NCBI GenBank assembly: GCA_036874045.1
Contig: JAZBRI010000011.1
Span: 16,200,001-16,264,000, forward strand
Length of the DNA: 64,000 bases
Direction of reading: 5' to 3'
Origin: Cymodocea nodosa
Taxonomy: Eukaryota; Streptophyta; Magnoliopsida; Alismatales; Cymodoceaceae
Shown: positions 63,248-64,000 of the stretch, in pieces
Layout of the letters: each line of letters begins with the position of its first letter
Position numbering within the stretch: position 1 is the first letter of the stretch
The notes under the pieces: model-generated
The model's input: only the letters and a program-made list of their open reading frames with translations
Database searches by the model: none
Told to the model about the DNA's origin: nothing
Position numbers and translations under genes: made by a program

Positions 63248-63667
63248 ATGGGTTTACTCTCCAAATGCTCTAGAGGTACTAAATTCCTTATATTTACATC
63301 ATTTTTGTCATGGTCTGGATGCTTGTAATCTGCTTGTTGGAATTTCACTTTCCTGTTTAGATCTGTATCCATGGATACACCAGTTAGATGACATTATCAC
63401 GTGCAACCGTCTCATCGATTCATGTGCAAAAAATGAATATATGCGGGCCTTCTTTCCATGAGGCGGTTCGAAATAAAATGCACATTATTTTGCCATAAAA
63501 ATCATCTGCTTGATGTCTCTACTGATTAATCGTCTTGGATCATTGTGAGGGGAATTTCAGCTGGTCATGCTATAGTGGGAGCCATCAGTGCCAATTCATT
63601 TGGCGTTTTGAGATCGTCCAAGGAGACAATATTATCTGCAGCGAATACCGCCAGCATCTTATGCCAG
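63248..63667 (+). CDS. 5' part of an unrecognised gene, runs off the window
   Basis: Two candidate exons, 63248-63275 and 63561-63667, have GT/AG borders (AGAG|gtacta, tttcag|CTGG, CCAG|gtatga). They join in phase to 45 residues starting MGLLSKCSRAGHAIVGAIS and ending ASILCQ. The second exon has only this frame compatible with the upstream ATG. No family is recognised. Further exons would lie beyond 63668, partly outside the window. The telo-box upstream and three consistent splice signals support a real gene, but the start codon is uncertain and a 5' UTR intron is possible. Confidence 0.4.
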
Positions 63668-64000
63668 GTATGAATACTCAACATTCATTGAAGACGTGCT
63701 CGGAGTGATGATATTTAACTTAAATCAGCTTAGATATGCTCAGAACAAGATTTAATATGTGTAAATTGAATTGCTCCCTTAATGTAAATCATCAATCGCT
63801 TGATCTTTCTAAGATCGTATTTGAATTTTGAAAACACACTCTCGCAAACACTTATGTTTTGATCAAGAAAGCTTGGTAGGCGCTTCAAGGATAAATAATG
63901 TCCTTTTTTCAACGGTTCTTTCCGTCACTAACTCACCATTATGTACCAATACGATGATCTCAAATGTACTTCATGCCATCAGTGTCTCCTTTGTATAAAA

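Noticed and set aside
1-64000. CRISPR arrays, operons, phage or bacterial mobile systems
   Set aside because: The window is plant nuclear DNA with spliced genes; no regularly spaced repeat array or bacterial gene was seen.

Overview
This is nuclear DNA of a flowering plant. Most genes are split by GT-AG introns, the proteins are plant-specific families (SPARK and RLCK receptor kinases, subtilase, RALF peptide, PUB25/26-type E3 ligase, ferredoxin C2, bHLH95/ZOU-like factor), and decayed Ty1/copia and LINE sequence sits in introns and flanks. GC-rich, nearly intronless genes (subtilase, RALF, CSP, PUB, short receptor kinase, bHLH) alternate with AT-rich, intron-rich genes (SPARK kinase, NAPRT, FdC2). 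This contrast is typical of monocots, so a monocot is my inference; the species cannot be read from the window.

Layout. 1-0.7 kb: copia 3' remnant. 1.0-4.7 kb (+): SPARK-domain receptor kinase without its signal-peptide exon. 8.0-10.4 kb (+): subtilisin-like protease. 12.75-13.16 kb (-): RALF34-like peptide precursor. 15.06-15.61 kb (+): cold-shock-domain glycine-rich zinc-knuckle protein. 16.5-18.4 kb (-): 40S ribosomal protein eS10. 19.5-22.1 kb (-): RLCK-V receptor kinase. 24.3-35.2 kb (-): nicotinate phosphoribosyltransferase, 15 exons reconstructed. 40.7-42.0 kb (+): U-box/ARM E3 ligase. 45.4-52.4 kb (-): ferredoxin C2, 6 exons, with a copia gag/protease remnant in a 3.9-kb intron. 53.0-54.6 kb (-): bHLH95/ZOU-like factor. 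58.2-59.3 kb (-): short membrane-anchored kinase. 62.9-64 kb (+): 5' end of an unrecognised gene running off the window.

The genes do not form an operon or an obvious pathway cluster. They are independent plant loci for cell-surface signalling (three kinases, RALF, protease), RNA and ribosome function (CSP, eS10), NAD salvage (NAPRT), protein turnover (PUB), plastid redox (FdC2) and transcription (bHLH). I rebuilt exons by hand from splice consensus, reading-frame continuity and recalled family conservation; no alignment was run. I found no convincing undescribed multi-gene system. The items most worth a second look are the non-RD catalytic loop in the SPARK kinase, a GC-AG intron in NAPRT, retroelement remnants in several introns, a 35-base poly-C run, a stop codon overlapping a consensus splice donor in the short kinase, and an unidentified gene at the right edge.
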